A DNA stretch of 22,479 nt from Candidatus Jidaibacter sp. (GTDB taxonomy: Bacteria; Pseudomonadota; Alphaproteobacteria; Rickettsiales; Midichloriaceae). The number at the start of each line of letters is the position of its first letter. Position 1 is the stretch's first letter. The notes beneath the pieces were generated by a model. It was not told the origin of the DNA, did no database searches, and was given only the letters and a program-made list of their open reading frames with translations. Of this stretch, positions 1 to 7,258 are shown in pieces. The DNA lies in assembly GCA_021298045.1 (NCBI GenBank), contig JAJTHY010000105.1, forward strand, positions 1 to 22,479, read 5' to 3'. Made by a program: the position numbers and the translations under genes.

Positions 1-35
1 CGCCGTTGCTTCTGAATTTTAATGCGGTCGCCCTG

Positions 36-339
36 ATAACACAAGCGTTTGAGAGCATAAATCAGTTGCAAAATCCATAAGAAAAGGCTATTATTTGGGC
101 ATAAAGCTTATGGATTTTGTACGTTAATTTTCGTCACTGCGAGGAGTATACTTGCGACGCGGCAGTTTCAGCCTCCTCGGGTCATTCCTGCTGCGGATGG
201 AATCTTATCTTAAGATCCCGCAACAAGTGCGGGATGACAACCTATCAGCAATCGCTGCGCTCTTTCCTGGGTGACACTGTTTAAATATTTTATGATTACT
301 CAGCTCCCGAGATAATTTCAGAGTTTTGACGGACAGACT
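36..339 (+). repeat. Long dispersed repeat, copy 1 (304 bp)
   Basis: This block reappears almost unchanged, in direct orientation, at 6828-7131. It is built of modules. The first is a 12-bp inverted repeat (AAAATCCATAAG at 70-81 and CTTATGGATTTT at 107-118). A second runs from CACTGCGAGGAG to a palindrome ending GCGGGATGAC (about 131-238). The third is a tail, CTCAGCTCCCGAGATAATTT and onward to GACGGACAGACT. Individual modules recur elsewhere in the window. The last bases abut, and help form, the gltX stop codon on the minus strand. I see no coding gene in 1-337. The first 35 bases lie outside the repeat and hold nothing I can identify. Confidence 0.9.
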
Positions 340-1651
340 ACCTATTCAGCCTAGCAATAGTCTTCTCACGCCCGAGGATTGGGAGCAAGTTCTTAAGCTC
401 TGGGCCATGTTCTTCACCTGTTAGGGCGATACGAATCGGCATGAACAAATCCTTTCCATTACGTCCAGTTTGCTCTTTAACTTTAGCTATCCATACATCC
501 CAAGTTTTATCATCGAAAGTGCCTTCAGGAATAAATTGCGATGCTAGTTTTGTAAACTCTTTGTCAAAATCAGGTGGAGTTATTTCATTGCAGCAAATAT
601 TCCACCAGGTAGTAACATCAAGGATTGTATTTAAATTAGGGCGGACTTTAAGCCAGAAATCTTCATTAACATAATCCGGTATATAATGTTTAACTTCGGC
701 ATAAGAAAGGTTGTGAGTTAGCTTGGTATTAATCCTTTCTAACTCAGATATATTGTAAGTAGTTGGTGATTTGCTGAATTTGGATAAAGACATTTCCTTA
801 ACCAAATCTTCTAGACTATGCTTAAATTCAATAGGGTCAGATGTGCCAGTTTTAGCTAAAAAGCTAGTGATTGCCATAGGATGGATTCCTGCATCTCTTA
901 GTGAAGAAATATCAAACCCACCGAGGCGTTTAGAAATTTCCCCATCTTTAGACTTAAGCAAAGACAAGTGGCTAAGCTTAGGTGGTTGTTTACCAAGCGC
1001 TGCAAACATTTGCATATGTACGGCACTATTGGTTATATGATCTTCACCACGGATAATATCGGTAATATTTAGGTCAATATCATCTGCGACCGAGGCTATC
1101 ATGTAGGTCATGGTGCCATCAGCCCTAACGAGCACTGGGTCACCAATGTTTTTGGAATCAAAGCTTATTTTACCTTTAACCCCATCATCCCATTCTATGC
1201 CGGTGCCATCCATGAAAAAACGGTAATGCGGTTTGATGGACTCAGAAAGTTTAGCTATTTCTTCTGCGCTCAGGCGCTTAGCTGCTCTATCATAAATTGG
1301 GGGCAAATTGCGAGCAAGGGCAACTTTCTTTTTTACCTCTAACTCTTCTGTGCTTTCAAAACATGGGTATAGACGCCCCATATCTATCAGGGATTTTTTT
1401 GCATTTTCGTGCAGGTCTGTGCGCTTGGACTGATAATGAATTTCATCCCAATGCAAGCCTAACCATTCCATATCTCTTAAGATGCCATCAGTATATTCTT
1501 GACGTGATCTTTCCTTGTCTGTGTCATCTATGCGCAAAATAAATTTTCCATTATTAGCACGGGCAAAAAGCCAGTTTATTAGCGCAGTCCTAATGTTGCC
1601 AACATGAAGATATCCAGTAGGTGATGGTGCAAATCTCGTTATAATTGTCAT
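338..1651 (-). CDS. gltX: Glutamyl-tRNA synthetase
   Basis: Class I aminoacyl-tRNA synthetase that attaches glutamate to its tRNA in the cytoplasm. The 437-residue product has the N-terminal Rossmann signature FAPSPTGYLHVGNIR (residues 7-21, the HIGH motif in the form HVGN). It also has the family-specific RGEDHITNS (201-209) and the KMSKS-like loop EISKR (about 238-242). The length is slightly below the usual 465-480 residues, and the four-Cys zinc site of the E. coli enzyme is not visible. Many alphaproteobacteria, including Rickettsiales, carry two GltX paralogues, one often charging tRNA-Gln as well; which one this is cannot be told here. The ATG at 1651 starts directly before the catalytic motif. 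The stop codon overlaps the end of the long dispersed repeat. Upstream on the same strand lie the fliX-like and secreted-protein genes, about 80 bp away. Confidence 0.96.
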   Translation of the reverse strand: MTIITRFAPSPTGYLHVGNIRTALINWLFARANNGKFILRIDDTDKERSRQEYTDGILRDMEWLGLHWDEIHYQSKRTDLHENAKKSLIDMGRLYPCFESTEELEVKKKVALARNLPPIYDRAAKRLSAEEIAKLSESIKPHYRFFMDGTGIEWDDGVKGKISFDSKNIGDPVLVRADGTMTYMIASVADDIDLNITDIIRGEDHITNSAVHMQMFAALGKQPPKLSHLSLLKSKDGEISKRLGGFDISSLRDAGIHPMAITSFLAKTGTSDPIEFKHSLEDLVKEMSLSKFSKSPTTYNISELERINTKLTHNLSYAEVKHYIPDYVNEDFWLKVRPNLNTILDVTTWWNICCNEITPPDFDKEFTKLASQFIPEGTFDDKTWDVWIAKVKEQTGRNGKDLFMPIRIALTGEEHGPELKNLLPILGREKTIARLNR

Positions 1652-1707
1652 AGATTTTTATAGTATGTTTGATAGCCGGTAGCACACAGTATATCTAAAA
1701 ACAAATA

Positions 1708-1732
1708 AAATACTAGTAGGGGCTTTCTACTA
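1708..1732 (-). terminator. Possible weak terminator after the fliX-like gene
   Basis: On the minus strand, TAGTAG (which includes the stop codon) and CTACTA can pair as a 6-bp stem around AAAGCCC. A T-rich stretch, GTATTTTATTTG, follows. The stem is short and AT-rich, so termination would be weak. Confidence 0.3.
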
Positions 1733-2140
1733 TTTTCGCATGCGCTTAGCCAGCTCCACAGCAGCACGAAGCTCTATTGAATCCAATACTTCTTCAAGCT
1801 CCTTATTTTCAGACCGATCCCTTTGAGTATTGGCTAACTTTGCTAGTTCCGCTAAGTTGCGATTTGTATCTTTCAGCAGCAAGCTATCCTTTAGCAATGA
1901 ATCCATTTTATTGAGTAGGTTGCCACCTCGTTCATGGTTAGATGATTCTAGTTGTGCTTTAGAGCTTATGAGTTGCAAGCTTAATATGTTTTGCAAGGAA
2001 TTAACCTGACTTATTTCGTTTGTCTCTGTGATACTCGCATCTTCAAGGTCGCTAATAGAAAAAGCTTTGTTAAGGCTAGTTTTGCGCGTTTTACGTACGG
2101 GTTCTTTTTTTTCTAAGTTTTTAATGGCTAGTATATGCAT
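1730..2140 (-). CDS. fliX: FliX-like class II flagellar assembly regulator
   Basis: The 136-residue product ends in LEEVLDSIELRAAVELAKRM. This closely resembles the conserved C-terminal end of FliX, the alphaproteobacterial flagellar assembly protein that in Caulobacter couples basal-body assembly to the FlbD regulator. Length (about 135-140 residues) and layout also fit: a basic, poorly ordered N-terminus, then leucine-rich helices from about residue 45 (SLQNILSLQLI and onward). No signal peptide or membrane segment is seen. The ATG at 2140 lies 5 bp after the stop of the upstream secreted-protein gene, so the two are probably co-transcribed. No other flagellar gene is in the window. The assignment rests on the C-terminal signature and length from memory; the N-terminal half is divergent. 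Confidence 0.75.
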   Translation of the reverse strand: MHILAIKNLEKKEPVRKTRKTSLNKAFSISDLEDASITETNEISQVNSLQNILSLQLISSKAQLESSNHERGGNLLNKMDSLLKDSLLLKDTNRNLAELAKLANTQRDRSENKELEEVLDSIELRAAVELAKRMRK

Positions 2141-2145
2141 AAGAG

Positions 2146-2676
2146 CTATTGTCGGTTAATTGTTTCAATGCAATTCATCCCAGAAATATAATAGTGTGCA
2201 CTTTTATAGTTAAGGGAATAGTTGCAATTTGAGGTTGAAAGAGTATAGATGGGGCGTGAAATTCCATTTTCTACTTCGCGGTATACTATTGAGGAATCTT
2301 TAGCCTCAACACTAACTAGGGCAGTTTTATCTTTGGTATTTATCTGGATTGAAGTTATTTTTGAAAAATATGCGTATTTCGCAGGATACATGATGATGTT
2401 GTTTAGATAAGTTATATATTCATCAACATTCATGTCCAAATCTTCTCGATCAACTACTGTTTCAGGATTATCCGAATTTATCAATGAGCTTTGTTTTACA
2501 AAGCGTGCAGTTTTATCCGAATAAAATTTATAAAATCTAGAAAGCTCTGTTTCATCTCTTAAGTTCATTAGAGATTCTATGTCTTTAATGAAGCTTCTAG
2601 CTTCTTTTTCTGTATTGGCTAAAGCTGAACTTGCAAGGCAGATAACAATACAGGATAGTAATAATCTGATTTTCAT
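2146..2676 (-). CDS. Secreted/periplasmic protein of unknown function
   Basis: I do not recognise this family. Starting at the ATG at 2676 the protein is 176 residues long and opens with a clean Sec signal peptide, MKIRLLLSCIVICLASSALA, with probable cleavage before NTEKEARS. An open frame extends upstream to a TTG at 2733, but that adds 19 polar residues before the signal peptide and is unlikely to be used. The mature part is mixed alpha/beta. An N-terminal helical stretch (SFIKDIESLMNLRDETEL) is followed by several beta-type segments, with two Cys in the C-terminal part (SNCNYS, MNCIET) that could form a disulfide. This is reminiscent of NTF2-like or small periplasmic folds, but I would not assign one. 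It lies 5 bp upstream of the fliX-like gene, so a link to the cell envelope or flagellum is possible but only inferred. Confidence 0.7.
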   Translation of the reverse strand: MKIRLLLSCIVICLASSALANTEKEARSFIKDIESLMNLRDETELSRFYKFYSDKTARFVKQSSLINSDNPETVVDREDLDMNVDEYITYLNNIIMYPAKYAYFSKITSIQINTKDKTALVSVEAKDSSIVYREVENGISRPIYTLSTSNCNYSLNYKSAHYYISGMNCIETINRQ

Positions 2677-2760
2677 GCCAAAAGTGGATTGCTTTATCCT
2701 TAATATTTTGACCCTAATATTTAGAAATGGCAATAAAATTGTTTTGCAGAATTTAGCATC

Positions 2761-2789
2761 TTGATATACACATAGCGCAATTTTATAAA
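2761..2789 (+). promoter_or_regulatory. Putative sigma70-type promoter
   Basis: TTGATA (2761-2766) and TATAAA (2784-2789) are separated by 17 bp, a good match to the housekeeping consensus. The expected start point, near 2796, is only a few bases before the ATG at 2799, so the GAGGG Shine-Dalgarno at 2790-2794 would lie outside the transcript. Either transcription begins slightly earlier or this match is fortuitous. Confidence 0.35.
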
Positions 2790-2798
2790 GAGGGATAA

Positions 2799-3011
2799 AT
2801 GAAAGAGTTTATAGATTTAGGTAACTTTCCTTTAACGGGAAGAGCTTTTGACAAAAGCGAATTGATAGCAAAAACTATCCTGGATGCTCAAAGTGTTGCG
2901 GAGAAAAAAGGCATAGAAGTTTTGATTGAAACAGAAGAATTAACTAGAATTCTTATGGGAATTTGCAGCAGAGAGACGGAATCGGGTTTTTGGTGCAAAG
3001 CTAAATTATAG
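2799..3011 (+). CDS. Small protein of unknown function (70 aa)
   Basis: I do not recognise this product. It is soluble and mostly helical (about residues 18-55, including KSELIAKTILDAQSVAEKKG and the following acidic stretch). Two Cys lie near the C-terminus (GICSRE, FWCKAKL). A good ribosome binding site (GAGGG) lies 5-9 bases before the ATG. Its stop overlaps a GTG that could open a second small frame, and the ankyrin gene follows on the same strand, so the three may form one transcript. It could also be the remnant of a longer gene whose continuation has been lost by frameshift. Confidence 0.5.
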   Translation: MKEFIDLGNFPLTGRAFDKSELIAKTILDAQSVAEKKGIEVLIETEELTRILMGICSRETESGFWCKAKL

Positions 3012-3154
3012 TGAATTATGTTTATCAATACACGAAAGCAGTAGACGACAGGAAGCTTGAAAAAATGCTAGGAGTCTTTGTAATTGAGCAGCGTAAGCCT
3101 ATAACAATAGCGACAACGTCAATTTTTCAAGTTAACGGAGTATATAGGAGATGA
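3011..3154 (+). CDS. Possible 47-aa ORF overlapping its upstream neighbour
   Basis: The GTG at 3011 shares its first base with the preceding stop codon. It opens a 47-codon frame (VNYVYQYTKAVDDRKLEKML and onward) that ends in TGA at 3152-3154, just before the ankyrin gene. No recognisable Shine-Dalgarno supports the GTG, though stop/start overlap would allow translational coupling. It may be a genuine small protein or the shifted tail of a decayed gene that includes 2799-3011. I do not recognise it. Confidence 0.3.
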   Translation: MNYVYQYTKAVDDRKLEKMLGVFVIEQRKPITIATTSIFQVNGVYRR

Positions 3155-3160
3155 AAAGAC

Positions 3161-3997
3161 ATGAGGGCAGCTGTTAATTTTATTTATCAAAAGTCTGATG
3201 ATGAAAAAAATTGTAAATCTTTAAAAGAACAACTGGAGTTATATCCAGAAATTTTTTCGCGTACGATTGGGCTTGGTAATTATATGTTGAACCTGGCTGG
3301 GGTTGCGATTAAAGCTGATAAACCAATGTTTTTAGAAGTAATTTTGAAAAAGAAACCGGAGTTATTAATTGTAAGTTCTCCAGTTATTTCCCCATTGGAA
3401 ATAGCTGTAGATCAAGATGAGTTAGGAATGGTAAAAATTGTCTTAGATAATCTTAAAGAGCTTTATCACAGTAACTTGCATATTATTATAGAAGATGTTG
3501 CTAATTGCTTATTGGTAGCAAATAATGCAAATAAATTAGGTTATGAAGGAGATGATTTAATAAAAGCACTAAGCGAGACTTATATAGATTTATGCCGTGA
3601 AAATAAGCAAGTAAAAGGTAAGAAGCTGTTAAATGGTCTTTTGATAGCTGCATGCGAATTAAGCAGAACGGAAATCATAGAATCTCTTTTGTACAAGTTT
3701 CCAAATTTGGCTATTGCAAATGATTTTGGTATTTCGCCACTAAAGATCGCCACACGCACCGGTAATATAGAAACTATTAGAACTGTGCTAAGCAGCCCTG
3801 CATTTGAAAAAAGTGATAAATGTTTGATATCTTCAGAATTGTTTGACTGTATTCAGTTATCTTATAAACAAGGCTTAGATGAGTGTGAAAAACAGGAAGA
3901 TTATGATCGTAATAACATTGTAAGAAAAATTTTAGGAGAAGCGTTTATAGAATTAAGCAACGAAAATCAGAACAATCCATCTCAATCTAGATTTTGA
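3161..3997 (+). CDS. Degenerate ankyrin-repeat protein (278 aa)
   Basis: Two stretches carry the ankyrin-like core: ISPLEIAVDQDELGMVKIVL in the first third, and ISPLKIATRTGNIETIRTVL in the second half (around residues 194-213). Between and around them are helical pairs with ankyrin-like spacing but poor consensus, such as LLNGLLIAACELSRTEIIES. Ankyrin proteins mediate protein-protein contacts, and in Rickettsiales many are suspected or proven host-directed effectors. No signal peptide or membrane segment is visible, so any export would use a type IV or type I route. The ATG at 3161 has GGAG 10 bases upstream. The C-terminus is polar and probably flexible (ENQNNPSQSRF). It differs strongly from the well-conserved ankyrin protein at 20735-22324, so the two are not recent duplicates. 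Confidence 0.7.
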   Translation: MRAAVNFIYQKSDDEKNCKSLKEQLELYPEIFSRTIGLGNYMLNLAGVAIKADKPMFLEVILKKKPELLIVSSPVISPLEIAVDQDELGMVKIVLDNLKELYHSNLHIIIEDVANCLLVANNANKLGYEGDDLIKALSETYIDLCRENKQVKGKKLLNGLLIAACELSRTEIIESLLYKFPNLAIANDFGISPLKIATRTGNIETIRTVLSSPAFEKSDKCLISSELFDCIQLSYKQGLDECEKQEDYDRNNIVRKILGEAFIELSNENQNNPSQSRF

Positions 3998-4074
3998 TAA
4001 CGCCAAACCTCAAAATAAATCCATAACTTTGCTTGCTGTAATCAGTATGATTGTTAAACTCATACTGTAACATA

Positions 4075-5067
4075 ATGGTAAAATTACAAATGGCTTTGGC
4101 TATTTCTATTGCTTCTTTTGGTGGCCCTGAAGTTCTGCAGAACATAACTTATGAGCAGTTACCCCCTCTTGCAGATGAGGTTCAAGTAGAACATGGTGCA
4201 ATAGAAGTTAATTACATAGATGTGTATCATAGGCGGGGCACATACTCGCTAAATGCAGATCCTAAAATCCCTGGTGTAAGCGCAGTAGGGCGTGTTGTTA
4301 AATTAGGCGCAGATGTCACAGAATTTGCTGTAGGAGATAGGGTGTGTTATGCAACTTCTTCTAAAGCTTCAGCATACTGTGAAGTAGCGAATGTTAAGCA
4401 AGATATATTGCTGAAACTGCAATCTGATTTGAGTGATACACTAATAGCTGCTAATTTGCTAAAAGGCATAACGGCGCATATGCTTGCTTGTCATGTATAT
4501 GTTGTGCGTCCTGGAATAGCGGTTTTGGTTCATGCAGCTGCTGGAGGGGTGGGGAGAATTCTTGCTCAGTGGTGTAACTTTTTAGGTGCATATGTAATAG
4601 GAACGGTAGGCAGTGATGATAAAAAGAGTATAGCAATGCAAAATGGATGCCACCTAGTAATTAATTACTCCACAGAAAACGTTGTTGCAAAAGTGCGCGA
4701 GATTACAGAAAATATCGGAGTCCATGTTGTTTATGATGGAGTAGGTGCAGCTACTTTTGACGCTTCCATAAACTGTTTAATGGATGTTGGGATGATGGTC
4801 TCCTACGGTGGTTCCTCAGGATTCATCTCAAATATCAATGTAGAAAAAATAGCGAGTAAATCTTTGTTTTTTACCCGGCCTTCTGTATACAATTATGCAG
4901 CGCATAGAAAAGAATTGATGATTGCATTTGACGCATTTTTAGCGAAAATTAACGGGGATGTAATACAACTTTCTAAGCCGTTAGTATTTGAATTGGCTGA
5001 AGCAGCTAAGGCGCATGTATTATTGGAAAGCAGAAAAAACACAACTTCTTTGGTATTAGTACCATGA
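4075..5067 (+). CDS. qor: NADPH:quinone oxidoreductase, zeta-crystallin type
   Basis: Medium-chain dehydrogenase/reductase of the zinc-independent quinone oxidoreductase group. It would transfer electrons from NADPH to quinones or other electrophiles in the cytoplasm. The product is 330 residues, the usual length. It shows the N-terminal GroES-like domain (NYIDVYHRRGTY, PGVSAVGRVVKLG, VGDRVCY), then the Rossmann segment HAAAGGVGRILAQW (about residues 153-166) with the nucleotide-binding glycines, and VVYDGVGAATFDAS. No catalytic zinc cysteines are seen. I chose the ATG at 4075; a TTG at 4051 and an ATG at 4090 are also in frame, and no start has a good Shine-Dalgarno. The last four bases, ATGA, overlap the start of the PAS-domain gene, so the two are translationally coupled. 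Confidence 0.92.
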   Translation: MVKLQMALAISIASFGGPEVLQNITYEQLPPLADEVQVEHGAIEVNYIDVYHRRGTYSLNADPKIPGVSAVGRVVKLGADVTEFAVGDRVCYATSSKASAYCEVANVKQDILLKLQSDLSDTLIAANLLKGITAHMLACHVYVVRPGIAVLVHAAAGGVGRILAQWCNFLGAYVIGTVGSDDKKSIAMQNGCHLVINYSTENVVAKVREITENIGVHVVYDGVGAATFDASINCLMDVGMMVSYGGSSGFISNINVEKIASKSLFFTRPSVYNYAAHRKELMIAFDAFLAKINGDVIQLSKPLVFELAEAAKAHVLLESRKNTTSLVLVP

Positions 5068-6716
5068 AATTTATGAGGTTGCTTAAGATAGTATCTCCAG
5101 CTATGTTGGCATTGATAATATTATATTTTAGTATTGTTGAGCTTTTGATAGCGGACAAATCTCAAAATTTAAAAATATTGTACTTCTTTGCAGTTGTTGT
5201 AACCATTTTAATAATGGTTTTAGCTGGAGCTGCGGTAAGCGCTATTAATATTTTTCATATTTTTAGCAATCAAAACCAGATGGCTTTAGATAACTCACCA
5301 GCTGCTTATGCTGTTTATGCATTAAAAAGCAGATCTTTTAAAGCTTCTAAGGCATTGATGAAGATTTTGGGTTGTGAGAATGAACAAGTTTCTTTAGATG
5401 GCTTTTTATCATATCTTACAATTGAAGATCAAAAAGAAATAGGTGATGTTATTAAGTCTTCTATTCACAACGCAAATTATGTAAAATCTGGTATTATTAA
5501 GATTTTGCCCAAGGGCGCTAAAAAGGAATATTTTTATCGTTATATAGTTAAGCTGCTAACTGGTAGGTTTGGTGAAAAGAATTTATGTTTTTGGGTTATT
5601 GATTATACAGATGTAGTTGTTGATGAGATGGAGTTGGTTAGTTTAGTTAAGAAATATAGAGTTGCAAGTTTTGAGCTTAGCCAAATTATTGATGCTTTGC
5701 CCTTTCCGGTGTGGAGGCAGGACCTGGACGGTAATATAATATTTCATAATTCTCAATTTCTTGAATTTAAAAAGAAATATAATTTAGAGCTTAATCAAGC
5801 GGAACTCAGTTCAAAGCAATCAACCTTTACTAAGCGGCTTATAACCAAAGACCGTGTGGAAACTTTTGCTTTTAGTAAGAAGCCACTTGCTGATCAATCT
5901 GGAGCTGTTGGTGTATGTGCAAACAAGACGGAGGTGGAGAGCACTAACTTCGCTATTAAGGCGTTGGAAAACATATTGCAAAAATTGATTGAAAATATCT
6001 CTGTAGGATTTGTGGTTTTGGATAAAGAGCTAAGGGTAGTAAATTTTAACCTGGCATTTATGAATTTATTTGCAATAGATGCTAAAATATTAGAGCAAAA
6101 ACCTAACTACCGATATTTGATTGATGTACTAAAAGATCATAACCATTTCACAGAATTAAGTGGATTTAAAGAAAAGCACCTGCAAGATATCCGTGAGGTT
6201 AAGGATTGTATAATGGATCTATTGCATATTAGAAATGGCATCACCATTAAGATCACCATCATTCCTAGTAAAGATGGCAACACCATTCTTACTTATGAAA
6301 ACATTACCCCTAATCTTGAAATTGAACGGGAGTTAACCAAAACGAAGCTTATGTTTAATTCAGTGGTTAATATGATAGAATCACCGATGCTAATAGTTTC
6401 GCAAAATGGCCAAATTAACTTCATTAATCCCTTATTCGTGCAAACGTTCTTCAAGGCTGATAAGCTTTCAAACTTACCAACTACGCTTGCTGAACTTATG
6501 GGTGAATATCTGATAATTAAAGAAAGCGATGTGGCAGTAATCAAAAATATATTAATTGAGTGTTTGGAATCTAAAAATTGTAAAAAGCACGATTTCGAAG
6601 TTAGTGGTTCTGCTTTTACAGCTCAAACTATGGGCTTAGATGACCTGAGTGTTATTTTGATTATTAAGTCTTATATAACCGATTCAACTACAAAAAAGGC
6701 ACAGTTTTTGCTTTAA
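5064..6716 (+). CDS. Membrane PAS-domain sensor lacking a kinase domain
   Basis: The 550-residue protein starts with two membrane helices (about 8-29 and 38-65). A chain of PAS-like modules follows, at about 70-180, 205-290 (IIDALPFPVWRQDLDGNIIF), 295-425 (LIENISVGFVVLDKELRVVN) and 430-540 (VVNMIESPMLIVSQNGQINF). This layout, including TYENITPNLEIERELTKTK before the last PAS, resembles alphaproteobacterial DivL/PleC-type sensor histidine kinases. However, the protein stops where the H-box dimerisation and ATPase domains should begin. The last 14 or so codons (YITDSTTKKAQFLL) lie inside a dispersed repeat that also occurs, without a gene, at 14391-14524 and 15953-16010. The kinase half has therefore probably been lost by repeat insertion or recombination. 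What remains may be a PAS-only regulator or a pseudogene. It is coupled to qor by a 4-bp overlap. Confidence 0.75.
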   Translation: MKFMRLLKIVSPAMLALIILYFSIVELLIADKSQNLKILYFFAVVVTILIMVLAGAAVSAINIFHIFSNQNQMALDNSPAAYAVYALKSRSFKASKALMKILGCENEQVSLDGFLSYLTIEDQKEIGDVIKSSIHNANYVKSGIIKILPKGAKKEYFYRYIVKLLTGRFGEKNLCFWVIDYTDVVVDEMELVSLVKKYRVASFELSQIIDALPFPVWRQDLDGNIIFHNSQFLEFKKKYNLELNQAELSSKQSTFTKRLITKDRVETFAFSKKPLADQSGAVGVCANKTEVESTNFAIKALENILQKLIENISVGFVVLDKELRVVNFNLAFMNLFAIDAKILEQKPNYRYLIDVLKDHNHFTELSGFKEKHLQDIREVKDCIMDLLHIRNGITIKITIIPSKDGNTILTYENITPNLEIERELTKTKLMFNSVVNMIESPMLIVSQNGQINFINPLFVQTFFKADKLSNLPTTLAELMGEYLIIKESDVAVIKNILIECLESKNCKKHDFEVSGSAFTAQTMGLDDLSVILIIKSYITDSTTKKAQFLL

Positions 6717-6808
6717 TTGTCATTCCGCACTTGTTGCGGAATCTTAAGATCTCAGGCAATAGTGAGGATGACTAGGAAGCAGGGATCTTTTGTATTTTTC
6801 ATAGTCAT
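6672..6808 (+). repeat. Dispersed repeat, 'TATAACCGATTCAACTAC' type, copy 1
   Basis: This segment starts near TATATAACCGATTCAACTAC and runs through TTTTTGCTTTAATTGTCATTCC, a GTCATTCC...GGATGAC palindrome core and GTATTTTTCATAG. It is matched on the opposite strand at 14391-14524 and partly at 15953-16010 and 16579-16697. Its first 45 bases encode the C-terminus of the PAS-domain protein. Confidence 0.85.
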
Positions 6809-6827
6809 TTTTGCACTTGAATTAGCT

Positions 6828-7131
6828 ATAACACAAGCGTTTGAGAGCATAAATCAGTTGCAAAATCCATAAGAAAAGGCTATTATTTGGGTATAAAGCT
6901 TATGGATTTTGTACGTTAATTTTCATCGCTGTGAGGAGTATACTTGCGACGCGGCAGTTTCAGCCTCCTCGGGTCATTCCTGCTGCGGATGGAATCTTAT
7001 CTTAAGATCCCGCAACAAGTGCGGGATGACGACCTATCAGCAATCGCTAAAGCTCTTTCCGGGTGGCGCTGTTTATATATTTTATGATTACTCAGCTCCC
7101 GAGATAATTTCAGAGTGTTGACGGAGGGACT
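6828..7131 (+). repeat. Long dispersed repeat, copy 2 (304 bp)
   Basis: Direct repeat of 36-339 with only about a dozen or so visible differences and no obvious length change. It contains the same AAAATCCATAAG/CTTATGGATTTT inverted repeat (6862-6910), the GCGAGGAG module, the GTCATTCC palindrome and the GACGGAGGGACT tail. Together with 6672-6808 and 7172-7225 it fills the gene-free interval 6717-7258. Short open frames across it are repeat-derived and not credible genes. Confidence 0.9.
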
Positions 7132-7171
7132 CCGTACTTTCACCCCTTGTCATCCCACACCCTTCCTCCCT

Positions 7172-7225
7172 GTCATCCCGCACTTGTTGCGGGATCTTAA
7201 GACCCCGGATCAAGTCCGGGATGAC
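7172..7225. repeat. Palindromic repeat, GTCATCCCG...CGGGATGAC
   Basis: The ends GTCATCCCG and CGGGATGAC are perfect 9-bp inverted repeats. Inside are two hairpins, CCCGCA/TGCGGG and CCCGGA/TCCGGG, separated by GATCTTAAGA. Elements of this type (GTCAT-CCCG-loop-CGGGATC and so on) are widespread between genes in alphaproteobacteria. It lies 33 bp downstream of the stop of the coiled-coil gene and could act as a terminator or mRNA 3' stabiliser. Related copies lie at 181-238, 6720-6771, 10551-10608, 12975-12999, 13013-13050, 14420-14479 and 16578-16641. Confidence 0.85.
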
Positions 7226-7258
7226 GAGAGGGTAGATATTGCGTTAGGATTTAACAAT

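Noticed and set aside
441..1542. Plus-strand ORFs opposite gltX
   Set aside because: They are shadows of gltX; the minus-strand frame carries all conserved motifs.
2677..2733. Upstream TTG start for the secreted protein
   Set aside because: It would bury the signal peptide behind 19 polar residues; the ATG at 2676 gives a standard signal peptide.
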